This document shows positions 7,793-14,654 of a DNA stretch of 18,466 nt, in pieces. Under the pieces are notes generated by a model that worked only from the letters and a program-made list of their open reading frames with translations, did not search any database and was not told the DNA's origin. This stretch comes from UBA6078 sp964468685 (GTDB taxonomy: Bacteria > Desulfobacterota > Syntrophia > Syntrophales > UBA2210): the NCBI GenBank assembly GCA_964468685.1, contig CAYXUH010000029.1, forward strand, positions 1 to 18,466, written 5' to 3'. Numbering within the stretch: position 1 is the first letter of the stretch; the number at the start of each line of letters is the position of its first letter. The translations under genes were made by a program, and so were the position numbers.

Positions 7793-8518
7793 TTACGAAT
7801 CCTTGATCCCTCTCGCCTTCTGGAGGGTTTTCCAGAAGGGCTTGTAGAGGAAGCTCTCCTTACCCAGTCCGCAGAGCTGTTCGTACATGGGCCGCGTGAC
7901 CGTAAAGGCGAGAAGATCAGGGTCAAGATACTGACGCATCGCGATATCCGTCGCGCCGATGATTGCCTGAGCGGTATCCAGGTCATCGAAAGGTGCCACC
8001 AGCTGTGAACACCCCGATCCGAACGGTGCGATCACCGGGGTAGGGTCGCCCGGCGCGCTGTAGTACTGGGAGCCTATCATGAGCAGACTTAGCTGGTCGG
8101 GATTGACCAGGAAGGTCACGCCCCTCAGATATTGATACTGATCTGCGCGCAGCGGGCCGATGAAGAGGTGGGGGTGCTGTTGTTTGTACCCCTGGCGGTG
8201 GTCCAGCCACTGGCTCATAAGGGCATGTGACGCCTTCAACCCCTCTTCATCCACGAGGAAGCTGACAAGATCCTCCCGCGACCGCGTCTTCTCGCCGCAC
8301 AGCCAGTGCCCGGCACCGTCGCAGCCGAAGGTCTCCTTCGGCAGATGCAGGGTTTCCCAGCGGAGCCACTGCCGGTAGAAGGCGAACACACACACGCGTG
8401 TGCCCGGTTTCGGTTCCACCAGCGGCTCGAACGGGTGGGTGTCGGGCGCGTCATAGAATCCGATCAGGGGTATTTCCACTCCCATCCTCTCAAGCAGGTG
8501 CGCTGCGTCAGGCTGCAT
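7793..8518 (-). CDS. DUF169 family protein
   Basis: A 241-aa soluble protein fitting the DUF169 family, common in anaerobes and methanogens and without a confirmed function. Visible hallmarks are FGCDGAGHWLCGE at about 64-76, with two cysteines in a glycine-rich loop, the central YLRGVTFLVNPDQLSLLMIGSQ region, and FGSGCSQLVAPF toward the C-terminus. No signal peptide or membrane segment is seen. The ATG at 8518 has AGAGGAGA upstream. It follows the DUF2130 gene by 33 bp and is probably cotranscribed with it. The recurring cysteine and glycine loops suggest a bound ligand or metal, which is speculation. Confidence 0.8.
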   Translation of the reverse strand: MQPDAAHLLERMGVEIPLIGFYDAPDTHPFEPLVEPKPGTRVCVFAFYRQWLRWETLHLPKETFGCDGAGHWLCGEKTRSREDLVSFLVDEEGLKASHALMSQWLDHRQGYKQQHPHLFIGPLRADQYQYLRGVTFLVNPDQLSLLMIGSQYYSAPGDPTPVIAPFGSGCSQLVAPFDDLDTAQAIIGATDIAMRQYLDPDLLAFTVTRPMYEQLCGLGKESFLYKPFWKTLQKARGIKDS

Positions 8519-8551
8519 ATCTGTCTCCTCTTTGTATCGGTATCGAGTGTA

Positions 8552-9814
8552 TCAGAGATCCCCCTCTTCAGTGGCGGAAAGTTCCAGGAGCTGGACGGGC
8601 TGGACGGCGCTCCCCGCGATCCCCCTGACCGAGCTGTACATGTGAGTTGTGTTCAGGAGCACCTTTTCGATCTGCTTTTCCCTCTTCTTCCAGATGCCCT
8701 GCATGGCCCTTTTTTCCGACTCCAGGTCCGTGTGCATCTGCGTGAAGCCTTCGACGATGGCCTCCACTTGGAGCCTGAATTCGTTTCCTGTCAGGTAGTC
8801 GTAGATCATCCCCATCTTGTCGCCCCTGTTCTCCTGGGTCGCCACGGCATTGCTGAGCCTGATCACGGACTCCCTCAGGACGACACACAGCCCCCTGAAT
8901 TCCTCGAAGGAGCAGATCCATATCCCGTCCCTGAGCCCCATCCGTTCCATATCGGCGGGCATAGATTCGGTGACCAGGACGCCGATATCGGCGCCCCGCT
9001 CCCTGATATCGGCCTTGAACTTTTCTATCCAGCTGTCCTGAAACCCCTTGGTCCGCTTGCTCTCGTAGTAGATCGAACCGCAGTTCTGCCGCGTCCGCGT
9101 GTTGACGATCTGTACGCAATCGGCGCCCCGTGCCCCCTTCTTTACCTCTTCAATGGTGTCCAGGGGAAAGGTGGCGCTCAGGCATTCCTCGATTGCCAGT
9201 TCCTGTACCTCGCCCTGGAGCTGCATGGAGCCCTGTTCGGCCTTTCGCTGCGCCTCTTTCAGCTTCTGATTGAGCTGTTCAATAACCTTTTCCCTCTCGG
9301 AGAGCCTCATCTGGGATTTCTCCTCCTCGTTTTTCCGGATGTTCTCCCGCTCAGCGCTGAGTCTCTCGCTGAACTTTCTCTCCGATTCGGCCTCGATAGC
9401 CTCTTTCTGTTCACTATTCTCCCGTTTCAGCCGCTCAATCTCCGATTTTGCCCTGTTGAATTCCTTCAGCTGACCGGATTTTTGATTAAGTTCCTCCTGC
9501 AGGGATTCGAGGCGTCCCGACTGCTCTTCCTCCACCCTGGCCTTTATCTCGGCCTGCAGTCGCTTTTCTTCCTCCTTCAGCCGTTCCCTGATCGCCTCGG
9601 CGACCGTCTCCTTCTGCCGCCTCTTTTCATCCTCTAATTTTTCCCTCTCTTTGCCGAGAGAATTCAGCTTGTCCTGATACCTGTTTTTTTCCGCGGCCAG
9701 CTCGTCCTGGTATTTTTTCTTCAACTCCGCGTCGACCTGATGATACAGGATATCATTCACGTCGATCTGGTGGCCGCAGTTGGGACACTTGATCTTATTC
9801 GGCTGTTGATCCAT
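8552..9814 (-). CDS. DUF2130 protein: zinc finger, long coiled coil, nuclease-like domain
   Basis: A 420-aa protein in three parts. A short zinc-finger-like start has CPNCGH at 10-15. Residues of about 28-200 are an almost unbroken charged coiled coil rich in Glu, Lys, Arg and Gln. The C-terminal domain (about 203-400) has an early conserved-looking Glu (209-210), GADCVQIV at 230-237 (Asp232) and YYESKRTKGF at 249-258 (Glu251, Lys253). The Asp, then Glu-x-Lys, spacing resembles a PD-(D/E)xK nuclease core. It matches the DUF2130 family, whose role is not established as far as I know. The architecture recalls RmuC, but the sequence is not RmuC. The ATG at 9814 has AAGGGAAGAG upstream. First gene of the minus-strand run and divergent from nrdD. 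Confidence 0.82.
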   Translation of the reverse strand: MDQQPNKIKCPNCGHQIDVNDILYHQVDAELKKKYQDELAAEKNRYQDKLNSLGKEREKLEDEKRRQKETVAEAIRERLKEEEKRLQAEIKARVEEEQSGRLESLQEELNQKSGQLKEFNRAKSEIERLKRENSEQKEAIEAESERKFSERLSAERENIRKNEEEKSQMRLSEREKVIEQLNQKLKEAQRKAEQGSMQLQGEVQELAIEECLSATFPLDTIEEVKKGARGADCVQIVNTRTRQNCGSIYYESKRTKGFQDSWIEKFKADIRERGADIGVLVTESMPADMERMGLRDGIWICSFEEFRGLCVVLRESVIRLSNAVATQENRGDKMGMIYDYLTGNEFRLQVEAIVEGFTQMHTDLESEKRAMQGIWKKREKQIEKVLLNTTHMYSSVRGIAGSAVQPVQLLELSATEEGDL

Positions 9815-9857
9815 TACTCTTCCCTTTCATGTGGTTTGTATGTGCCGACAGGACGAA

Positions 9858-9893
9858 TCACTCATGGCATGTCCTTTACCACACCATGGGTGA
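9858..9893. repeat. Inverted repeat in the DUF2130/nrdD divergent region
   Basis: Arms TCACTCATGG (9858-9867) and CCATGGGTGA (9884-9893) pair over 10 bp with a single G-T wobble and a 16-nt loop. The repeat falls inside the likely 5' leader of the minus-strand DUF2130 gene. It could be an operator or an RNA hairpin. No terminator-like T run follows. Confidence 0.4.
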
Positions 9894-9938
9894 AATGTGT
9901 CGAAAGAATACGAAACTTTCCCTGAATTATCAATGGTG

Positions 9939-9944
9939 ATTATA
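9939..9944 (-). promoter_or_regulatory. Consensus -10 hexamer for the DUF2130 gene
   Basis: Reading the minus strand, 9944-9939 is a perfect TATAAT. No good -35 box lies at 16-18 bp. It overlaps an imperfect inverted repeat, TTATCA-N4-TGATTA at 9927-9942, that could bind a regulator. Transcription would start near 9932, about 118 nt before the ATG. Confidence 0.3.
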
Positions 9945-10049
9945 CCTTCCACAGCCGAGCGAACAGAAAGCTTGCAAAATTTCTGTAAACGGAATACGTA
10001 TCGGGCACACGTGAGGGTTTGACCAAATACTGCCGCGGGAACTGTATTT

Positions 10050-12131
10050 ATGCTGGACAAAGAAACAACAGACATGACGCTCTTCGTCAGGACGTCGGGA
10101 GAGGATATCACCGGCTGGGACAGGCGGAAGATTGTCGATGCCCTGATTCGTGAGGCCGGCGTGGACCTTGCTACGGCGGAGGAGATCAGCAGAGAGGTGG
10201 CGGATCGGATCGCCTCGTCGGGGATCGACATTCTGACCTCCTCCTTGATACGGGAACTGGTGGACGCGCGGCTGATCGAGCGGGGGATGAAGAATGCGAC
10301 GAAACTGCACGCCCGTTTGGGGTTTCCCCTCTATGATGTTGGTCAGCTGATCCTGTACCACAACAAGGAAAATGCCAATATCCCCCACAGCCCGGAGGGG
10401 ACGAATCTGACACTGGCCCAGGGGATCAAGAAAGAGTTTGCCATCCTCAATGTCTTTTCGGATGATGTCGGGTATGCCCATATGGGGGGGGATATCCATA
10501 TCCATAACCTGGGATATGTGGACAGGCCCTACTGTTCCTGCCAGTCTCTCGAATACATAAAGAAGTTTGGCCTGAATCTCCCCAATGCTCTCGCCGTCGC
10601 GGTCCCCGCCATGCACGCGGAGGTTCTACTGTCGCACATGGTGCGGTTTGCCGCCGCCCTTCAGGGGAATTTTGCCGGGGCCATCGGATGGGATGCCGTC
10701 AATCTTGCCTTTGCCCCCTATCTGGAGGAGCTGACCGACCGGGAGGTCATGCAGCTGGCGCAGAGGCTGATCTATGAATTTGCCCAGCAGGCCGTCGGGA
10801 GGGGAGGGCAGACGATCTTTACCGATATGCACCTCTACTGGAATGTGCCCTGGTATTTTGCGGACGTTCCCGCAGTAGGTCCCGGAGGTGAGTATACGGG
10901 TAAGACGTACGGTCAGTATGAGAAGGACGCACAGCGATTTCTTCGGGCCCTCTTTGAGGCGTTCAGGAAGGGGGATGCCGCGGGTCGCCCCTTTGTCTTT
11001 CCCCGCCCCTTTGTGCACATAACGAAACAGTTTTTTCAGACCCCCGGGCACGAAGAGTTCCTTGATACCGTCTGCGATGTAGCCGCCGAAAAGGGGAATC
11101 CCCACTTTATTTTTGACAGGGGAAGTTCCCTCAATATGTCCGAATGCAGCAACCTGGACATGGACGGTTCAGAAGAGATGGCCGATGTCCGCGAACCGTG
11201 GAAGATGCGCTACTTCGGTATCCAGAACGTATCGATAAACCTCCCCCGCCTGGGGTATAAGGCAGAAGGGGATGACAAGCAGCTCTTTTCCATGATTGCC
11301 GATATTATGGGACTTGCCGCGAAGGCCCACCTGCAGAAGCGGGCCTTTATCGAAGGACTCCTGTCACACGGCGATGAGGGCCCCTTGTCCCTTCTGACTA
11401 TGGATTATGACGGCACGCCATACCTCAGGATGAATCGGTGCGTGTACCTGATGGGGATGATCGGTCTCAATGAACTGGCCCTGGCGCATACGGGAAACCA
11501 GCTTCATGGGTCGGAGGACGCCCGTGAATTCGGGCTCGGCGTTGTTCAATATATGAAAAAGGTTGCCGATGCCCTGACAAAGGAACACGGTATACGCTTT
11601 ATACTCCAGCAATCCCCCGCGGAGAGCACCCCCTACCGCCTGGCACGGCTGGACCTGAAACATTTTTCTCCGACGGCGGGACATTTTGTGAGGGGCGACA
11701 TATCGAAGGGGGACATCTACTACACCAACTCGACACTCCTCGCGGCGTCATCGCCCACGGATCCCTTCGAACGGGCCGCGTTTGAGGGCGCCCTCCACTC
11801 CTTCATAGAGGGGAATGCCGCGACCTACATATGGCTGGGCGACACGACCCCGGATCCGAAGGCGCTGGCCGCCTTTGTCGGAAAGGTCTTCCGGGAGACC
11901 GAAAATCGGCATCTGGTATTTTCGCCCGAGTTCACCACCTGTCTGGAGTGCAACACAACATCCCGGGGTATCACGGAGACCTGCCCCTCGTGCGGTTCCG
12001 ATAATGTGGAGGGAATTGCCAGGGGCGCGGGATATTTTTCCCGGACGTCGAACTGGAACCGAGGAAAACTGGCGGAACTGAGGGACAGAAAAAAACAGGG
12101 GCGTGTATTCGGTGGTTCCTCGGAGACATAA
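10050..12131 (+). CDS. nrdD: Anaerobic ribonucleoside-triphosphate reductase (class III)
   Basis: Makes deoxyribonucleotides from ribonucleoside triphosphates without oxygen, using a glycyl radical. The 693-aa protein has an N-terminal ATP-cone allosteric domain at about 10-82 (ITGWDRRKIVDALIREAG, then LIRELVDARLIERGM). The catalytic barrel spans about 100-620 and includes GGDIHIHNLG at 146-155 and the finger-loop region NMSECSNLD at 362-370. The C-terminal zinc site is CLEC at 631-634 plus CPSC at 645-648. The radical site is RGAGYFSR at 658-665, with Gly661 the probable radical glycine. The activase gene nrdG is not in this window. The ATG at 10050 has a weak ribosome binding site (GCGGGA); an ATG at 10074 is possible. 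The ilv promoter begins just downstream. Confidence 0.95.
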   Translation: MLDKETTDMTLFVRTSGEDITGWDRRKIVDALIREAGVDLATAEEISREVADRIASSGIDILTSSLIRELVDARLIERGMKNATKLHARLGFPLYDVGQLILYHNKENANIPHSPEGTNLTLAQGIKKEFAILNVFSDDVGYAHMGGDIHIHNLGYVDRPYCSCQSLEYIKKFGLNLPNALAVAVPAMHAEVLLSHMVRFAAALQGNFAGAIGWDAVNLAFAPYLEELTDREVMQLAQRLIYEFAQQAVGRGGQTIFTDMHLYWNVPWYFADVPAVGPGGEYTGKTYGQYEKDAQRFLRALFEAFRKGDAAGRPFVFPRPFVHITKQFFQTPGHEEFLDTVCDVAAEKGNPHFIFDRGSSLNMSECSNLDMDGSEEMADVREPWKMRYFGIQNVSINLPRLGYKAEGDDKQLFSMIADIMGLAAKAHLQKRAFIEGLLSHGDEGPLSLLTMDYDGTPYLRMNRCVYLMGMIGLNELALAHTGNQLHGSEDAREFGLGVVQYMKKVADALTKEHGIRFILQQSPAESTPYRLARLDLKHFSPTAGHFVRGDISKGDIYYTNSTLLAASSPTDPFERAAFEGALHSFIEGNAATYIWLGDTTPDPKALAAFVGKVFRETENRHLVFSPEFTTCLECNTTSRGITETCPSCGSDNVEGIARGAGYFSRTSNWNRGKLAELRDRKKQGRVFGGSSET

Positions 12132-12157
12132 AAAATCGGCACAGACAATAACTTTTC

Positions 12158-12186
12158 TTGACAGTGCGATTCACCTGGTATATAAA
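12158..12186 (+). promoter_or_regulatory. Strong sigma70 promoter of the ilv operon
   Basis: A perfect TTGACA at 12158-12163 and TATAAA at 12181-12186 are separated by the ideal 17 bp, making this one of the two best promoters in the window. It lies in the short gap after nrdD. The expected start is about 12193, which places the leader-peptide ATG only about 15 nt downstream, a short leader typical of amino-acid attenuators. Confidence 0.8.
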
Positions 12187-12207
12187 TCTCGGTTCAGGGA
12201 AGGAAAA

Positions 12208-12306
12208 ATGGAAAAGATCAAGGCCACAAACATCCAGATCGTAATCGTAATTATAGGCATCCTTATAATTACCTCCTCTACATACGGGGGCTGGGTGATG
12301 GTTTGA
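12208..12306 (+). CDS. ilvL: Branched-chain leader peptide of the ilv operon
   Basis: A 32-codon reading frame directly after the ilv promoter, with AGGGAAGGA at 12196-12204 as ribosome binding site. Residues 9-21 read IQIVIVIIGILII: 11 of 13 are Ile, Val or Leu, with eight isoleucines. The whole peptide has nine Ile, four Val and one Leu. The length equals the E. coli IlvL peptide, and the position between promoter and intrinsic terminator ahead of ilvB is the same. The likely function is as a sensor. Ribosomes stall on the Ile/Val codons when charged tRNA is short and so set the fold of the downstream RNA. The peptide also looks like one membrane helix, so a small membrane protein is an alternative, but the context makes attenuation far more likely. 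Two isoleucines use the rare ATA codon. Confidence 0.85.
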   Translation: MEKIKATNIQIVIVIIGILIITSSTYGGWVMV

Positions 12307-12357
12307 TCTTGTACATATGTTTGACACTGAAACCGTTGCCGGTCCCGGCAACGGTTT
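12231..12357 (+). promoter_or_regulatory. Transcription attenuator with alternative RNA helices
   Basis: Hand pairing gives three competing helices. Helix 1:2 joins CATCCAG (12231-12237) to CTGGGTG (12291-12297): 7 bp, one wobble. Helix 2:3 (antiterminator) joins GGTGATGGTTT (12294-12304) to AAACCGTTGCC (12330-12340): 11 bp, three wobbles. Helix 3:4 is the terminator (12330-12357). Segment 1 overlaps the first Ile codon of the leader, and the leader stop codon (12304-12306) overlaps the end of segment 2. A ribosome stalled in the Ile/Val run would free segment 2 to form 2:3 and allow transcription into ilvB. A ribosome reaching the stop would mask segment 2 and let the terminator form. No energies were calculated. 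Confidence 0.75.
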
Positions 12358-12361
12358 TTTT
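12330..12361 (+). terminator. Intrinsic terminator (attenuator) before ilvB
   Basis: AAACCGTTGCCG (12330-12341), loop GTCC, and CGGCAACGGTTT (12346-12357) form a perfect 12-bp stem, followed by T at 12358-12361. The T run counted from 12355 is seven long, and five more T follow one A. It sits 24 nt after the leader-peptide stop and 22 nt before the ilvB start. Confidence 0.92.
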
Positions 12362-12383
12362 ATTTTTATGAGGAGGTGAAAGA

Positions 12384-14087
12384 GTGGAATTAAATGGGGC
12401 TCAGATATTATTGCGGTCGCTTGTGAGGGAAGAAGTTGATACCATCTTCGGGTATCCCGGTGGGTCCATTCTCGATATTCATGATGAGTTGTTCAAATCT
12501 TCATTCAAGCATATTCTGGTCCGTCATGAACAAGGGGCGGCCCACGCGGCAGATGGGTATGCCCGGTCATCGGGGAAGGTGGGTGTGTGTCTCGTGACCT
12601 CGGGTCCCGGTGCCACTAATACGGTAACGGGTATCGCCACGGCCTATATGGATTCAATACCGATGGTCATCGTGACGGGTCAGGTCCCGACCCCCGTTAT
12701 CGGGACCGATGCCTTTCAGGAGATAGACATAACCGGGATTACGCGTCCCTGCACGAAACACAATTTTTTGGTCAGACATGTCGACGAACTGGCCAATACG
12801 GTACGGGAAGCGTTCTACATCGCCCGCTCGGGTCGCCCCGGACCCGTTCTCATCGATCTTCCGAAGGACGTCATGCAGGCCAAGACAGAATACCAGGAGT
12901 CGACTTCCTCAAGCCCGGGGAGCGCGGAACCGATTTACCTGCCCGATGCCGGACAGCTCACCGAGACCCTCGATCTGATCAAAAAAGCAAAGAAACCGGT
13001 TCTCCTCATTGGAGGAGGTATTATCCACGGCCGGGCGACGTCCGAGTTGATTGAATTCGCCCGCAAGGTCAATATACCGGTTACCTCGACCCTCATGGGG
13101 CTGGGGGCCTTTCCCGGCACCGATCCGCTCTGGATGGGGATGCTCGGGATGCACGGCACCTATTACGCGAATATGGCCATCAGTGACTGCGACCTCCTCA
13201 TCACGCTGGGGGTACGATTTTCCGATCGTGTAACCGGCCGGCTTGCCACCTTTGCCTCGAACGCAACCATCGTTCAGATCGATATCGATGCCACCTCGAT
13301 CAACAAGAATGTTCTCGTTCATATACCGATCGTTAGCGACTGCAGGTCCGCCCTGACCCAGTTAAACGCTATGTTGGACAGGAACGGTCTTGAGAAGATC
13401 CGGGAGGGGCGCACAAACTGGCTCGCCCAGATCGAGGTGTGGAGAACCGAGGGGCCCATGTCCTATTCCAAAGGAGATACAATCAAGCCGCAGCGGGTCA
13501 TCGAAACACTGTACGCCCTCACGAAGGGGAATGCCATCGTGGCGACTGAGGTAGGGCAGAATCAGATGTGGACGGCACAGTTCTTCCCGTTCAACGAACC
13601 GAACACCTTTCTCACGTCGGGGGGGCTCGGGACAATGGGGTACGGATTTCCTGCCGCCATCGGCGCCCAGGTTGCCTTTCCCGACAAGCTGGTCGTGGAT
13701 ATCGCCGGAGATGGGAGCATTCAGATGAATATCCAGGAACTCGCCACGGCCGTCAACTATAAACTCCCCGTAAAGGTGGTGATCCTAAATAACGGCTATC
13801 TCGGGATGGTGCGCCAGTGGCAGGAGCTTTTCTACGAAAAGCGGTATGCAAACACCGACATCAGCGGCCAGATCCCCGATTTTGTGAAACTTGCCGAAGC
13901 CTACGGCGCCTTGGGCCTGAGGGCCATGAAACCGGAAGAGGTGGAGCCGATCCTTGTCCAGGGGCTGAAGGCGCCCGGACCGGTGATGATGGACTTTGTG
14001 GTTGAGGGCGAGGAGGGTGTCTATCCCATGGTAAATCCCGGCGCGTCGCTGAACGACATGAAACTGAGCGGTGGCATAGGAATGTAA
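12384..14087 (+). CDS. ilvB: Acetolactate synthase, large (catalytic) subunit
   Basis: Condenses two pyruvates to 2-acetolactate, or pyruvate with 2-ketobutyrate to 2-aceto-2-hydroxybutyrate, using thiamine diphosphate; first common step to valine and isoleucine. At 567 aa it has the usual length for a biosynthetic subunit. The N-terminal pyrimidine-binding domain has FGYPGGSILD at 22-31 and the catalytic glutamate in RHEQGAAHAADGYAR (Glu49). The central FAD-binding-type domain covers about 190-340. The C-terminal ThDP motif begins at GDG 442-444 and ends at Asn469-Asn470. The GTG start at 12384 has a near-perfect GAGGAGGTG site, lying directly after the attenuator, so expression should depend on read-through. 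The regulatory subunit follows 53 bp later. Confidence 0.96.
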   Translation: MELNGAQILLRSLVREEVDTIFGYPGGSILDIHDELFKSSFKHILVRHEQGAAHAADGYARSSGKVGVCLVTSGPGATNTVTGIATAYMDSIPMVIVTGQVPTPVIGTDAFQEIDITGITRPCTKHNFLVRHVDELANTVREAFYIARSGRPGPVLIDLPKDVMQAKTEYQESTSSSPGSAEPIYLPDAGQLTETLDLIKKAKKPVLLIGGGIIHGRATSELIEFARKVNIPVTSTLMGLGAFPGTDPLWMGMLGMHGTYYANMAISDCDLLITLGVRFSDRVTGRLATFASNATIVQIDIDATSINKNVLVHIPIVSDCRSALTQLNAMLDRNGLEKIREGRTNWLAQIEVWRTEGPMSYSKGDTIKPQRVIETLYALTKGNAIVATEVGQNQMWTAQFFPFNEPNTFLTSGGLGTMGYGFPAAIGAQVAFPDKLVVDIAGDGSIQMNIQELATAVNYKLPVKVVILNNGYLGMVRQWQELFYEKRYANTDISGQIPDFVKLAEAYGALGLRAMKPEEVEPILVQGLKAPGPVMMDFVVEGEEGVYPMVNPGASLNDMKLSGGIGM

Positions 14088-14091
14088 AAAG

Positions 14092-14110
14092 GAGGGGATT
14101 GTATCCCCTC
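14092..14110 (+). repeat. Intercistronic hairpin between ilvB and ilvN
   Basis: GAGGGGAT (14092-14099), loop TGT, and ATCCCCTC (14103-14110) form a perfect 8-bp stem just after the ilvB stop. No T run follows, so it is not a terminator. It could mark an mRNA processing or stability site that adjusts the ratio of the two subunits. The ilvN ribosome binding site lies outside the stem. Confidence 0.5.
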
Positions 14111-14140
14111 TGGTACGATAACAGGAGAAAGGATTGAGTC

Positions 14141-14614
14141 ATGGAGGTACGAGAGCATACGATCTCACTTGTGGTGAACAACAAACCGGATGTGCTTGCA
14201 CGAATCGCGGGGACGTTCAGCGGGCGCGGGTACAACATCGAGAGTATCAGCGCCAACGTGACGCTGGATCCAAAGGTTACGAAGATCAACATCGTCACGG
14301 TGGAAAATTCGGCGACCGTTGTTCAGGTCGAGAAGCAGCTCAAGAAGCTGGTGGATGTCATCGACGCCTTCCACGTGAAGAGCAGGTCGGCGGTTCAGCG
14401 GGAAATGATCGTCGTCCGCGTGGAAGCGGACAAGGGAGAACAGGGGGGTATCATCAAGGCCGTCGAAGAGTTTGGCTGCAGGGTACTGAAGAAGGGGTCC
14501 GGGTATTTCATCCTCGAGATGACGGGGGGGAAGGAAGAGATCGATCAGGCGTTGACCTACCTCGAAACCATTGGTATGAAAAGCATGAGTAGATCCGGCC
14601 AGGTGGTCTTATAA
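14141..14614 (+). CDS. ilvN: Acetolactate synthase, small (regulatory) subunit
   Basis: Binds the catalytic subunit, raises its activity and confers feedback inhibition by valine. The 157-aa protein is the single-repeat bacterial IlvH/IlvN type. The N-terminal ACT domain, about 4-78, starts HTISLVVNNKPDVLARIAG and contains GRGYNIESISA, the loop where valine binds in relatives. The C-terminal domain (about 82-157) contains REMIVVRVEAD and ends GQVVL. The ATG at 14141 is preceded by AGGAGAAAGG. I call it ilvN because it is paired with ilvB; ilvH would be an equal name. Confidence 0.95.
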   Translation: MEVREHTISLVVNNKPDVLARIAGTFSGRGYNIESISANVTLDPKVTKINIVTVENSATVVQVEKQLKKLVDVIDAFHVKSRSAVQREMIVVRVEADKGEQGGIIKAVEEFGCRVLKKGSGYFILEMTGGKEEIDQALTYLETIGMKSMSRSGQVVL

Positions 14615-14654
14615 TTTAATATAACAATGTAATATAACAGTAAGGAGAGAAGAG

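Noticed and set aside
8306..9637. A 443-codon open frame on the plus strand opposite the DUF2130 gene
   Set aside because: It is antisense to a coiled-coil gene whose Glu/Lys-rich codons leave the opposite strand free of stops. Its product is Leu, Phe and Pro rich with no recognisable domain, whereas the minus-strand product is a clear family member.
9832..9870. A 12-codon minus-strand ORF in the DUF2130 leader, starting MSDSSCRHIQ
   Set aside because: It has a passable AAGGA site but no composition bias or terminator that would suggest a regulatory leader; frames this short are expected by chance.
9927..9942. FNR-type site in front of nrdD
   Set aside because: The half-sites are arranged ATCA-N4-TGAT, the reverse of the FNR arrangement TTGAT-N4-ATCAA, so it is not an FNR match.
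12321..12326. A second TTGACA between the leader stop and the terminator
   Set aside because: No -10-like hexamer lies 16-18 bp downstream; that position is the GC-rich terminator stem.
12368..12379. Mini-ORF ATG-AGG-AGG-TGA just before ilvB
   Set aside because: The two AGG codons are simply the Shine-Dalgarno sequence of ilvB, and the ATG arises from the T-rich stretch after the terminator. Coincidence is enough.
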